This document shows, piece by piece, positions 35,821 to 44,948 of a DNA stretch of 64,000 nucleotides. The notes under the pieces are model-generated. The model did no database searches and was not told the origin of the DNA. It saw nothing but the letters and a program-made list of their open reading frames with translations. Source of the DNA: Adiantum capillus-veneris. Taxonomy: Eukaryota > Streptophyta > Polypodiopsida > Polypodiales > Pteridaceae. The translations under genes were made by a program, and so were the position numbers. Each line of letters begins with the position of its first letter. Position 1 is the first letter of the stretch. The stretch spans positions 31,968,446-32,032,445 of the forward strand of contig CM043969.1 in NCBI GenBank assembly GCA_014529385.2, in the 5' to 3' direction.

Positions 35821-37353
35821 TGTGACACGTCCATAGTGGGAACGCATGCTACAAGATCTATCTTGTAACTTTTTAGATACATAATTATCTTTCCTATAAT
35901 GTACATATGCATATTTAAGTATAATAATAAGCCTTCTATCTCATCCTATTATTTTTCTCAAGTGTAACCTATCCTTACTTTACCATCAGAAAATACTATG
36001 GGAAAAGCATCAATAGCTCCGCCTCTTTAACTTGGGGCAAAAATCATTGATTCTTTATTTCTACTATTTCATTATCATCTCACACCCTAGCTAGATCCTA
36101 TATCTAGGGTAAACTCCAATATATATATATTCTATGTATTTTTTATACTTTTCTTATATTTCTTTTTAAATAGCTACTAGGAGGGAATCAAATCCTAGTG
36201 GGACACTAGGTGGCATGATTTCAAAGATACACTTATTTTAATGCATTATTGCAAGCATGATTACAAAAATTTGTCAAGGAGCAATGTCATGCTTTCATAT
36301 GGCATGAGGTGTCCTTTGGAATTTAATGAAGGTCTAGGCTAAGGGGACCACGGGAAGACTTTTGCTGCTAGAAATGGACCCTATTTTGATGAATTTTTTA
36401 CACAAGATTCTAATCCGAATTGGAAACTTATTTTAAAATAAAAATCGTAGCTAATGAGCTGAAGTTTCTGCCCATATTTTTACTTTTTTATTTGGAGCCA
36501 CGGTTGAGGAGATATGATCAAAATACTGGACCCCAGTCTGCCCACATCATGCAGGGACAGCTCATTTCCAACTTTAGCAATTCCTATTCACACTGGATCC
36601 TCTCTTCTTGTGTAAACCCTTGGGGGTTCCCTTCACCTATAAAAGGGGACCTCTTCTTCCTTGAAAAGGAACTCAAGCATTCAAGCCATTGATGAGAGGA
36701 ATTCTTGAGGGAGTGAGTAGTAATGCCTAATTGTACTTAGCCCCATTAACATAAGCCCAAGCCTACACTTTCTCCTAGAGGAAGACTAGCCATTCTTGTA
36801 CGCTATCCTTGGAAGATCAACTCTAATCAAAGAAGGTGTTGTACTTGGCGTATCAATCAACGTTGAATTCTCCCCTCTTCTTCTCTCTCCCATCAATAAT
36901 GGTGCCGAAGGGTTTCAAGTAAGATGTGTTCTACATTGATGTTTTCTTGATTTCTTGTTGTTTTCATTTTCATCTCTAATCCAACATATATATATGTATT
37001 TAATCTCATCTCCTTAACCAAACCTATCTCTCTCATTCTTAGTAATTCATCCTCTCTAGGTTCTCTTTGGGCTTGGGAGGGAAACTTCTCATCTCTTCAC
37101 TTCTTTCATATCTATATTTTTCACATACTATCCTAGATGAATAACCCACATGATGATCATTTCTATCGCTTTCACTCTATACGATCTATTAGAATTAACG
37201 TATGGATTAGCCGTAAAATACACTTTCCACAACGTATAGTGTTTCTCTTCGGCCCTGAAAGGCTCAATGAAATACTTCTATCACCGAATCCCATCATACT
37301 ACCTCTCATAGACTATAATTTTTCTTTTGATGTAAGCGTAGTTATCTTGCTAT
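35821..37353 (+). repeat. E5 3' LTR, first part
   Basis: Matches 28748-30335 apart from a few substitutions and a missing 52 bp block. It is cut at CTAT (37350-37353), exactly where the type A ORF meets the type B ORF, by insertion of E6. Confidence 0.9.
37137..37353 (+). pseudogene. Leader small ORF type A, 3' LTR copy
   Basis: Same as 30118-30336 with a few changes (IRINVWISRKIHFPQRIVF). Its stop codon is displaced by the E6 insertion, so the frame runs on into the E6 LTR. Confidence 0.7.
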
Positions 37354-39063
37354 TGATAGCCGTTTTTCGGCTCTTTGTAATTACCACAGTGAGTTACCTC
37401 ACCCTACCAAAATCACCCAAACACTGTGGCTATCCCTACCATTTCACTGTACATAGGCGTGCGTGAGTCACGGGACTTTTCCCATATCTTCTTTAAAAAC
37501 CCTCAATTAGCTAGTCATTGGGCTAGTTGAGCCAAATAAAAAATTAAAAAAATAAAAAATATAAGCATATTATGGCCCATGCGTATGTAAATATTTCTTT
37601 GTATATAGAGCCTAAATAAAAGATTTTTTCATAATTATTTTGGTATTTATTTAAATATTTCTACTTAGGTGTGTGTTATTTATGCTCTGTACATTGCCTC
37701 ACCATTACCACAATTTTTCTTACCATTTTTTATACTCTTTATTCCATATAGAAATATTTTCATGTAAGCTTCTCTTATATTTGGTGTAACTCCACCCCAA
37801 CAAAAATCCAAAAAAACTAGTTTTATTTATGTGTATATTTTTCACTATTGTGATTTTTCCCTTCCTACATCTATTTTGTTTTTTTTTTCTAAAAAATTAG
37901 AACACCAAAAATATTTATCTTTTTATGGTAGCCTCATAATGAGAGAGATTTCTTTTGACCTCTTTATATTTTTTCCAGTTATATTATTTATATTTGACAT
38001 GTACATATTTTTTAGACCCCTCAATATTTGATTTTCTTAGTTGCACTATTCACTTATATCATAATCTCAACAATATCTTCAATTATAGACCTACCAAATA
38101 AGGTCAAGGGTAGGTGGCATGCATACATGCACTATGGAGGGCTCACTCTTGGAGGTATTCAAAAGAATCATCCAAAGAAGGACCCCACAAGGACCTTTGC
38201 AGTGGAAAAAAACGGTCGGTTTTGCTGAATTTTTAAAGTTCACTTGCTCTCCGAATTTGAAAAGGTGATACAAACAAAAGTTGTAGCTCGTGGGCTGAAC
38301 TTTTGCCTCAAATTTTTTCATATTTTTTTGAGCTACGAACTGTGAGCTATGATTTTTTTAGTGGACCTCAATTTTCCCATGCTATGCAGCCACACTCTCT
38401 CTTCCACTTTATCATTTTCCTCTTTCACACACACTTCTCCACTCATCATCCCCATCTCTCTCACCACTCCTCTCTGCACACTACTCACCCTCTCCTCAAC
38501 CTTGAAGAATAAGAGAAACCATGGTGAACTCATACCTCCCACACACAATTCCATTCCAAAATTGACCACCTAGTCTCATTTTTCCTCCTCCAAATTACCC
38601 ATATCTATCAAAAAAACCACAAAATTCAGCCTCTTCTCTTAAAAGACAGCATCATGGTGGTTGATTACTCAGCTTCAATTACCTTGTCTCTCAAGGAAGG
38701 TCAAGAGTGGAGAAAAAATGTACCGTCAAAGCTAGTGGACCGTCAACAAGCGTCAAAATCGGCCCTACTCAAGACACTTGGAGCATCACCTTGTAAGAAA
38801 TCCACCTTTTCTTACCTCTTAAGATTTTTTCTTCCTTATTTTTATCCTACATGGATACTCCCATTGTAAATATCCAATTCCATTTGTAAATTAATACTAA
38901 CTCTACTAACACTAACCCAATATGAAAAGTCCTATCACCTCCATTTCTCTCCTCTCTCTTTCCCCACCAACTTCTTGATAATTCCAAGCAAAAGAAATTA
39001 GATAAATTGCTGAAAATCTAACCCAACCATGGTTAGAGGAGTAACCCTAGCCTTCAAAATTGC

Positions 39064-39072
39064 TATAAAAGG
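39064..39072 (+). promoter_or_regulatory. TATA box of E6 LTR
   Basis: GCTATAAAAGGAGG; the same site is at 48061-48069 in the 3' LTR. Confidence 0.75.
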
Positions 39073-39730
39073 AGGGTGTAGCTAGCACAAAAGGGGAGAG
39101 CCATGAGCAAGAGCACTATGCTATAGCTTGAGAAGCCAAGCTCAACCTCTCTAGAAGGAGCTCTTGAGTGGAAGCTCATTGTCTTATGCATGTGCATGTG
39201 TTGTAATAGGGGATTAGCAAGGGAACTCTATGCCATTGTAAGATAGAGAGTGATAATTCAATTGAGAGTAGGAAATCTATCATTTCTCCTACTAGTGTAA
39301 GCCCAACATTTGCTGAATCAAGGAGGGTGGATTTGGACTAAGCTTGGATACTTTGTCTCCCTTCCAACGTGAAGTAATGGACAACAATGATGCGTAAGTG
39401 TCTTGGTGTTTTTTTGTTAAGTTCTTGATAGCTTGTCTCTGGTGTTGTCATCAATCTAGCCATAAATCCCACATACTGTAAGAGGGCGACAGGGTGGAGA
39501 GGACTCCCCTGGCCTTAAGACAGTGATTGGGGTGGCTTTTCTTGTGATGTGTTGTCGTGAAATTTACGCAAGCTATGTTGAACAAATACTAATCTCACTT
39601 TGATTTGTCATGACAGATTCGTAAGAAGGTATTAATGCAACAAGCACCCCCTCCCCCTTTCTCTCTCTTTTTTAAATATATAGTTGTGTTTGCTTGATCA
39701 TTGCCGATACGTTTCAAAGCAGCCCAAGCA

Positions 39731-39854
<124 letters not shown>

Positions 39855-40118
39855 TGTTTTAGTGTGTAAGAGTGTTCCATTGGTGTTAGGGTTAGTGTAA
39901 ATTCCTTGCTTGTTTGTGGGTTGCTCTAACGATTCTCCTCTTTTGCGTCCTAGTTCGCTCTTAAACTAGGTGGTGCCCCTTGTGTAGTTGGGATTTGGCT
40001 GTGGGTTTGTTGTTTTGGTTTGTGTTGTGTTGTGCCCCAGCCCCATTGAGCAGCACGGGAGCCTTGAAGGGTGTCTAGAGGCCACTCTTCTTGTTGCCCG
40101 CCCCGGACCGCCTCAAAT

Positions 40119-40136
40119 TGGTGCCCCCACGGAGGA
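40119..40136 (+). promoter_or_regulatory. E6 primer binding site
   Basis: TGGTGCCCCCACGGAGGA, three bases after the LTR end. It resembles the PBS next to the 56862 LTR (TGGCGCCCCAACGGAGGA on the minus strand). The tRNA was not assigned. Confidence 0.65.
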
Positions 40137-40189
40137 CGGCTTGTGTATTTTTGTGTAGAATAAACCTTTAGCATAGTCAAGTAGTTTGC

Positions 40190-40402
40190 ATGAATCACGA
40201 AGATTTTTATGATCCCTTCATTCCCATTGCAAGGCAAAAGGTACACATAATTGTTAGTACTAAGTTGCAATTTCAACGTGTCATTCGTAGAATTTTAGGT
40301 CCTCTTAGGTTGGCCGAGATAAACGCTTCAGTAAATCCTTTTATTTTGCCTCTCATTAGGTACGACCTTAGTTTGGACGTCTATATTTTTGTTTTGTTTT
40401 AA
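40190..40402 (+). CDS. Leader small ORF, type B (E6)
   Basis: A 70-codon ATG ORF starting 54 bases after the PBS: MNHEDFYDPFIPIARQKVHI, VSTKLQFQRVIRRIL, then NPFILPLIRYDLSLDVYIF. Related to 30333-30545 in E5 with mostly silent codon differences in the conserved part. It has no signal peptide and a hydrophobic C-terminus. The family is unrecognised. Confidence 0.6.
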   Translation: MNHEDFYDPFIPIARQKVHIIVSTKLQFQRVIRRILGPLRLAEINASVNPFILPLIRYDLSLDVYIFVLF

Positions 40403-40423
40403 GCATTAGGACATGCATAGGCC

Positions 40424-40642
40424 ATGGATAATGGCCCAGGAATAGAGGTTTTTCCCTTTCATTTTACTCCACACATTAGAATAAACGTTGCAATTAGTAG
40501 AAAGATCCATTTTCAACAACGAATGGTGTTCATGTTTGGTGCCCAAAGAGCAGGAGAAATTCTTGCATCACCAAACCCTGTCATTCTACCTCTCATCAAC
40601 TACCACACTTCTTTTGATATACATGTGTTCATTTTATTTTAA
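40424..40642 (+). CDS. Leader small ORF, type A (E6)
   Basis: A 72-codon ATG ORF 21 bases after the type B stop: MDNGPGIEVFPFHFTPH, IRINVAISRKIHFQQRMVF, GEILASPNPVILPLINY. Related to 30118-30336 in E5 and, more distantly, to type B. The gene order is B-A here and A-B in E5, so the pair has been rearranged or independently duplicated. Confidence 0.6.
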   Translation: MDNGPGIEVFPFHFTPHIRINVAISRKIHFQQRMVFMFGAQRAGEILASPNPVILPLINYHTSFDIHVFILF

Positions 40643-40668
40643 AATGAAGTGCAGCCCGGCAAAATAGT

Positions 40669-41223
40669 GTGTATGTTTGTTTTTTCTTTGTCCAAGTTGT
40701 TACAAGAAACAAAAAAACGATCATTTGTTCTAACTGGGAATGTGTGTGCAGTGAAAGTTCAATCCTTAGAGATCTAGCTCTATTACCAATTGAGTTGCAG
40801 GAGCAAGTAGTAAGGCGTCTCCCTCATAACAAGAGGGTGGTGAAGTTAAGACGGAAGGTCCTACGCGTGGATTCCATTTTCCTCTTGTTGTTGGGCACTA
40901 AGGAAGACCGCGCATTCATCCAACTAGTGTGTGCCCTAAGATTAGTATATAGAGTGAAATTTGGCGTTTGGCGAGTGCATTTCACCATTGAGGAAGACTC
41001 TTCAGGAAACTTGCGGCCAGAGTTCATGCTTCATAGACTCACATTTGGTGAATTTTTCCCTCATTTGCGTCTTATTAATAGTCTTCCTTTCGCTTTCAAC
41101 AAAGGAGATAGGGAGCTATTCAGAGCTTGTCTTAATAAAGAGAGCATAGAGAAGATTGCAAATTTGTATAAATTCTCATCCTTCTCTACTTTCTATGACA
41201 CTTTGTTCATAGAGACATTGTAA
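40669..41223 (+). CDS. Leader ORF C (E6), F-box-like N-terminus
   Basis: An open frame of about 184 codons with no early ATG; it opens after a candidate 3' splice site (TGTGTGCAG at 40744-40752). It contains LALLPIELQEQVVRRLPHNK, an F-box-like LPxELxxxVxxRLP pattern, then FIQLVCALRLVYRVKFGVW and LRLINSLPFAF. ORF D next to it is a paralog. Without an ATG, expression would need splicing or an upstream start. Function unknown; the F-box resemblance is weak. Confidence 0.45.
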   Translation: MYVCFFFVQVVTRNKKTIICSNWECVCSESSILRDLALLPIELQEQVVRRLPHNKRVVKLRRKVLRVDSIFLLLLGTKEDRAFIQLVCALRLVYRVKFGVWRVHFTIEEDSSGNLRPEFMLHRLTFGEFFPHLRLINSLPFAFNKGDRELFRACLNKESIEKIANLYKFSSFSTFYDTLFIETL

Positions 41224-41269
41224 ATCTCTTTATGCTTTTGAATGATTTAACCATAATCCTAAGGAGTTT

Positions 41270-41728
41270 TTGTCCAGAAATTTTGTAGCACAAGTGGAGT
41301 CTTTAAATCTTGCAAACTTGATTGGACTTGATGAGGATGTTCTTTATGAAATTGTGAGAAGGTTGCGTCACTCCGACTGTGTGGAACTCGAAGGAAAGGA
41401 GCTCCTAGTCAATTGCTACTTTCTCACGGCCTTCGACGAGCATGAAGATCTAGTTTTTATACAAACCGCTTGTGCGTTGGGAATTGTAGAGCAAGTGCAA
41501 TTTATCACTTGGGACGTGGTTGCTCTTTTGGATCCAGAAAATGAAGTTCTAGAGATTTCTGTTTATCGCCTTAGCTTTGAAGAATTTCAACCCTTCTTAG
41601 AGCTCATCAATAGTCTACCTTTTTGTTTTGATCAAACAAATTGAGACCTTATTGAAGCTTGGATAGCTGAAGAAGAAAACCTAGAGTGGTATTTTCTCAC
41701 TTCTTCATTTGCAGGCGAGTGGTTCTAA
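41270..41728 (+). pseudogene. Leader ORF D (E6), paralog of ORF C
   Basis: Open from 41270 with no ATG, after a candidate acceptor TTTTTGTCCAG (41267-41277). It reads LDEDVLYEIVRRLRHSDCVE, FIQTACALGIVEQVQFITW and FLELINSLPFCFD, aligning along its length with ORF C. A TGA at 41642-41644 stops it. The same frame continues with DLIEAWIAEEENLEWYFLTS to a TAA at 41726-41728, matching the C-terminus of C, so the TGA is probably a nonsense mutation. Confidence 0.45.
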
Positions 41729-41777
41729 ATCTCTACTGTATCCCTTATTGTAACTCGTGTTGTAATCTTTCATAATA

Positions 41778-42998
41778 ATGGAGAGCCAACGCCAAATGTC
41801 TGGATATCCTCTTTTCTTTGGAGAGCCTGGAGAGGATACAGAATTATTTTTAGCAAATTTCAAGATGTCTTGCCGTATCAAGAGGATAGTAACCGATCAA
41901 GAACGTGTAGAAATGTTTGAGGTGGTCCTTAGGAAAGATGCTAGTACTTGGTTTGACTCTTTGCCTGAGGAAGTTAAGGGGAATTACACAGAAGTTTTGA
42001 ATCGTTTTAAGAGATACTTCTTTGATCCCCAAAACACTCAAAAACTATGGCAAGACATTGTTTCTCATAAGCAAAAAGACTTAGATGACTACTACTTGTA
42101 CAAGCAAGAGTTTCTACGTCTTTGGGCTCTATGGATACGAAATGTTGCTAACCCTGGTGATGGTGCAGAATTTTTAAAGAAGGAGAGGTTCATAGCCGGA
42201 CTCTTTCCTGACCTTAAGGTAAAAGTTGAGGCGGGTGCACCTGCTACTTTTGATGCAGCAGAAACTAGGGCTGCTGAGAAGTATAGGAAACTCAAGTGCT
42301 TAAGGGGAGAGGTTCCAATAGAAGGTCTTAGACCCAAAGGTAAGTCACAAGCATCAACATCTAGGGAGCTTCCTGAGGTAACGGCGGAAGTGATTGAGAA
42401 GTTAAATGAATCTTTAAGCAGCTTGTCAATTCACCTTGCACAAGCTGTAGGTCCAAAAGGACAAGCAAAGAAGTCTGAAGAGCGAGACCCCCGGATTAGG
42501 AGAGTCTTGCAATGTTGGAATTGCGGTGAGTCTGGACATGGGATGTATAATTGTCCTTGGCCCCGTGGGGAGCCAGGGAGACCTAACTTGAATTACCCAG
42601 TGATGAATGCAGGTGAAGGAACTAGTCAGCAACCACGGCTTATACAAAGGCCAAATGGAGCAAGACCACCTCCACAAGGAGTGGAAGGAGTTCCACCTTT
42701 GCCAGACCCAAACGTGCATGTGGTAGAGGTGACAAATTCAAGAGAGGTTGACATGGAAGCAAATGGCATTAAGCGTGGCCGAGGGAAAGGTAAGGAGAAA
42801 CAAGGAGTTACATCACAAAGTGACCATGGACGAGAAAAGAAGGCAAAGGAGACCAAGGAAGCTAAGAGGACTCGACGTCGTATCAACCTCCAAGACTTTC
42901 CTCTTGGACATGGAATGGCTCCATACAACCTGTTGGAAGACATGAGAGGTAAGGGTCCTGATATCTCATGGCCTCAATTTCTTGCATTATGTCCATAA
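41778..42998 (+). CDS. gag: E6 gag
   Basis: A 406-codon ATG ORF. The capsid domain (residues about 10-170) shows PLFFGEPGEDTELFLANFKM, DASTWFDSLPEEVK and DLDDYYLYKQEFLRLW. Residues 246-259 are the zinc knuckle CWNCGESGHGMYNC (42513-42554). A basic C-terminus (KRGRGKGKEKQG) is followed by LPWP-like gag end sequence WPQFLALCP. The terminal TAA (42996-42998) is followed in the same phase by pol. Confidence 0.92.
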   Translation: MESQRQMSGYPLFFGEPGEDTELFLANFKMSCRIKRIVTDQERVEMFEVVLRKDASTWFDSLPEEVKGNYTEVLNRFKRYFFDPQNTQKLWQDIVSHKQKDLDDYYLYKQEFLRLWALWIRNVANPGDGAEFLKKERFIAGLFPDLKVKVEAGAPATFDAAETRAAEKYRKLKCLRGEVPIEGLRPKGKSQASTSRELPEVTAEVIEKLNESLSSLSIHLAQAVGPKGQAKKSEERDPRIRRVLQCWNCGESGHGMYNCPWPRGEPGRPNLNYPVMNAGEGTSQQPRLIQRPNGARPPPQGVEGVPPLPDPNVHVVEVTNSREVDMEANGIKRGRGKGKEKQGVTSQSDHGREKKAKETKEAKRTRRRINLQDFPLGHGMAPYNLLEDMRGKGPDISWPQFLALCP

Positions 42999-44948
42999 GT
43001 TAGGAGGGATTTAACAAGGGCAGTTAGCACTAGGAGAAAGGTAAAAGAGAGTGTGCCTGTTGTAAAAATTGCACAAGCTGAAATGAATGAGGACATTACA
43101 CTTGTGCTAGATTGTTACATAAAAGGGAGATTGGTTAGGAAAGGTCTAGTGGATGGGGGTGCACAAATTTGCATCATGACAGAGGGACTCATGCAAAAAC
43201 TAAGCATGCACATCCATGAGACACCTGAAATCAAAGTCAAGATGGCAAACAATAGCAAGGCTAGGTGTGTAGGCATTTGTAAAAATGTCTTTGTAGAGGC
43301 CTTTGTCATTAAGAAAGCGGTGGATTTTTATGTTATGTCGACCAAGGGAAGTGGTTATCCATTTATCCTAGGAAGACCATGGCTAATGAAAATGCGAGCT
43401 TTGCAGGATTGGGAGAGTGGGAAATTAATTTGCAGGAATGACAATCATAAGAAGGTTGTCTTTGACATGAAGGAGCAACGCCAAGAGGAGCTCCATGAAG
43501 AATCATCTCAAAGTGAGACGGAAGAAGGTTGGACCGATAGCACTTCAGAAGAAGAAAGTAGCGGCAGCATTACTGAAGAGGAGTCTTCCATCGATGTCAT
43601 GGGGGTAAGGTTTAAGCCAAGCAACCAAGAGACCTCTTGTCAAGGCTTGGAGGAGGTAGGTCCTCAAGAGAACGAAGGTGTTCAAGATGAAGGGATGCTC
43701 GAAGGTATGCTATCAACAACACTTACAAAGGATGAAAGAGATGAGTTCAAATGTGTGCTAAGGAAATTTCCTAGGCTTTTTGCTAAAGACTACACCGATG
43801 TGCGTGGAGTAGATGCTGTTCAACACAAAATTGAGTTGAAGCCAGAGGCCACACCTAAGGCTCAGAAGCTACGAAGGCTAGGAGTCATCAAGGAGCAGGC
43901 TTTACTCAAGGAGGTAAGAAAGCTTCCAGCAGCAGGTTTCATTTATCCAGTGGAGAATTCAGAGTGGGTCTCTCCCGTTGTTGTCACTCCTAAGAAAAAC
44001 GGAAAGTGGAGGGTGTGTGTGGATTACCGTCCACTCAATGAGGCAACAAAAAGAGATCGCTTTCCCCTCCCATTTCAGGATGAGATACTAAATGAGGTAG
44101 CTGGTCATGAGAAGTACACTGTGTGCGATGGTTACTCAGGTTACTTTCAAATAGGGATTGCATTGGAGGATCAATTGAAAACAACCTTTATCACTCCTTG
44201 GGGTTGTTATGCTTTTAAAGTCATGCCATTTGGTCTGACAAATGCTCCTGCAACATTCCAACGTTTCATGAATATGGTGTTTCAAGCATTCTTTGGAAAG
44301 TCAATTAGGGTGTTCATTGATGATTTCTGTATTTATAGCTCAAAATCATTGGATCTACAAAGGGTAGAAGAAGGTTTAAAGAAGCTCTACGACATGGGAG
44401 GTCAGCTCAACCCCGACAAGTACCACATAGGTGAGGATGAAGTGATCTTGCTCGGTCACAAGGTTTCCTATAAAGGCATTGAGGTGGATCCTTCAAAGGC
44501 AAAGGCTCTTATTGAGCTCCCATCACCGAAGAGTCTTAAGGAGGTCATCTCTTTCATTCAGAAGGTGAAGTATATGTCACGCTTCATTCACTTAGCCTCG
44601 GAGTTGCTTCATCCTTTGCAAAAGTTGACACAACAAGTAGAATTTTCATGGTCTGATGAGCTTGAAGAGTATTTTTGTAACATTAAAGTCATTTTGTCAG
44701 AGCTACCAACACTCATGCCTCCTTGTTGGGAGTACACATTCTTTGTTAGCTCTAGTGTTGGAAGGGAAACAATTGGTGCTGTATTGCTACAACAAGATCC
44801 CCACAGTACAAGGATGCGACCCATCTACTTTGCTAGTAGGGTCATGAATGCTTTGGAGAGAGACTACACAGAAGCAGAACTCATGATGCTTTCTCTCATG
44901 TTTGCGGTGAGAAAGTTTATATCCTACCTGCTACCAAACCTTTTGTAA
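42999..44948 (+). CDS. pol: E6 protease, reverse transcriptase and RNase H (pol, first part)
   Basis: In phase with gag after one TAA. The retropepsin has LVRKGLVDGGAQICIMTEGL (D-G-G-A) and YPFILGRPWLMKM. An acidic spacer (SETEEGWTDSTSEEESSGS) leads to RT: WVSPVVVTPKKNGKWRVCVD, VCDGYSGYFQIGIAL, VMPFGLTNAPATFQRFMNMV and FIDD (Asp pair 44319-44324). The connection and RNase H follow: FSWSDELEEYF, GRETIGAVLLQQDP, LERDYTEAELMMLSLMFAVR. It ends at TAA 44946-44948 because of a single missing base in an A-run near 44937. Confidence 0.9.
   Translation, partial: VRRDLTRAVSTRRKVKESVPVVKIAQAEMNEDITLVLDCYIKGRLVRKGLVDGGAQICIMTEGLMQKLSMHIHETPEIKVKMANNSKARCVGICKNVFVEAFVIKKAVDFYVMSTKGSGYPFILGRPWLMKMRALQDWESGKLICRNDNHKKVVFDMKEQRQEELHEESSQSETEEGWTDSTSEEESSGSITEEESSIDVMGVRFKPSNQETSCQGLEEVGPQENEGVQDEGMLEGMLSTTLTKDERDEFKCVLRKFPRLFAKDYTDVRGVDAVQHKIELKPEATPKAQKLRRLGVIKEQALLKEVRKLPAAGFIYPVENSEWVSPVVVTPKKNGKWRVCVDYRPLNEATKRDRFPLPFQDEILNEVAGHEKYTVCDGYSGYFQIGIALEDQLKTTFITPWGCYAFKVMPFGLTNAPATFQRFMNMVFQAFFGKSIRVFIDDFCIYSSKSLDLQRVEEGLKKLYDMGGQLNPDKYHIGEDEVILLGHKVSYKGIEVDPSKAKALIELPSPKSLKEVISFIQKVKYMSRFIHLASELLHPLQKLTQQVEFSWSDELEEYFCNIKVILSELPTLMPPCWEYTFFVSSSVGRETIGAVLLQQDPHSTRMRPIYFASRVMNALERDYTEAELMMLSLMFAVRKFISYLLPNLL

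Noticed and set aside
38303-38573. Overlapping ORFs of 69-78 codons in the E6 LTR, repeated at 47157-47553
   Set aside because: They are repeated only because the LTR is repeated; Ser/Phe-rich pyrimidine-strand texture with no conserved family.
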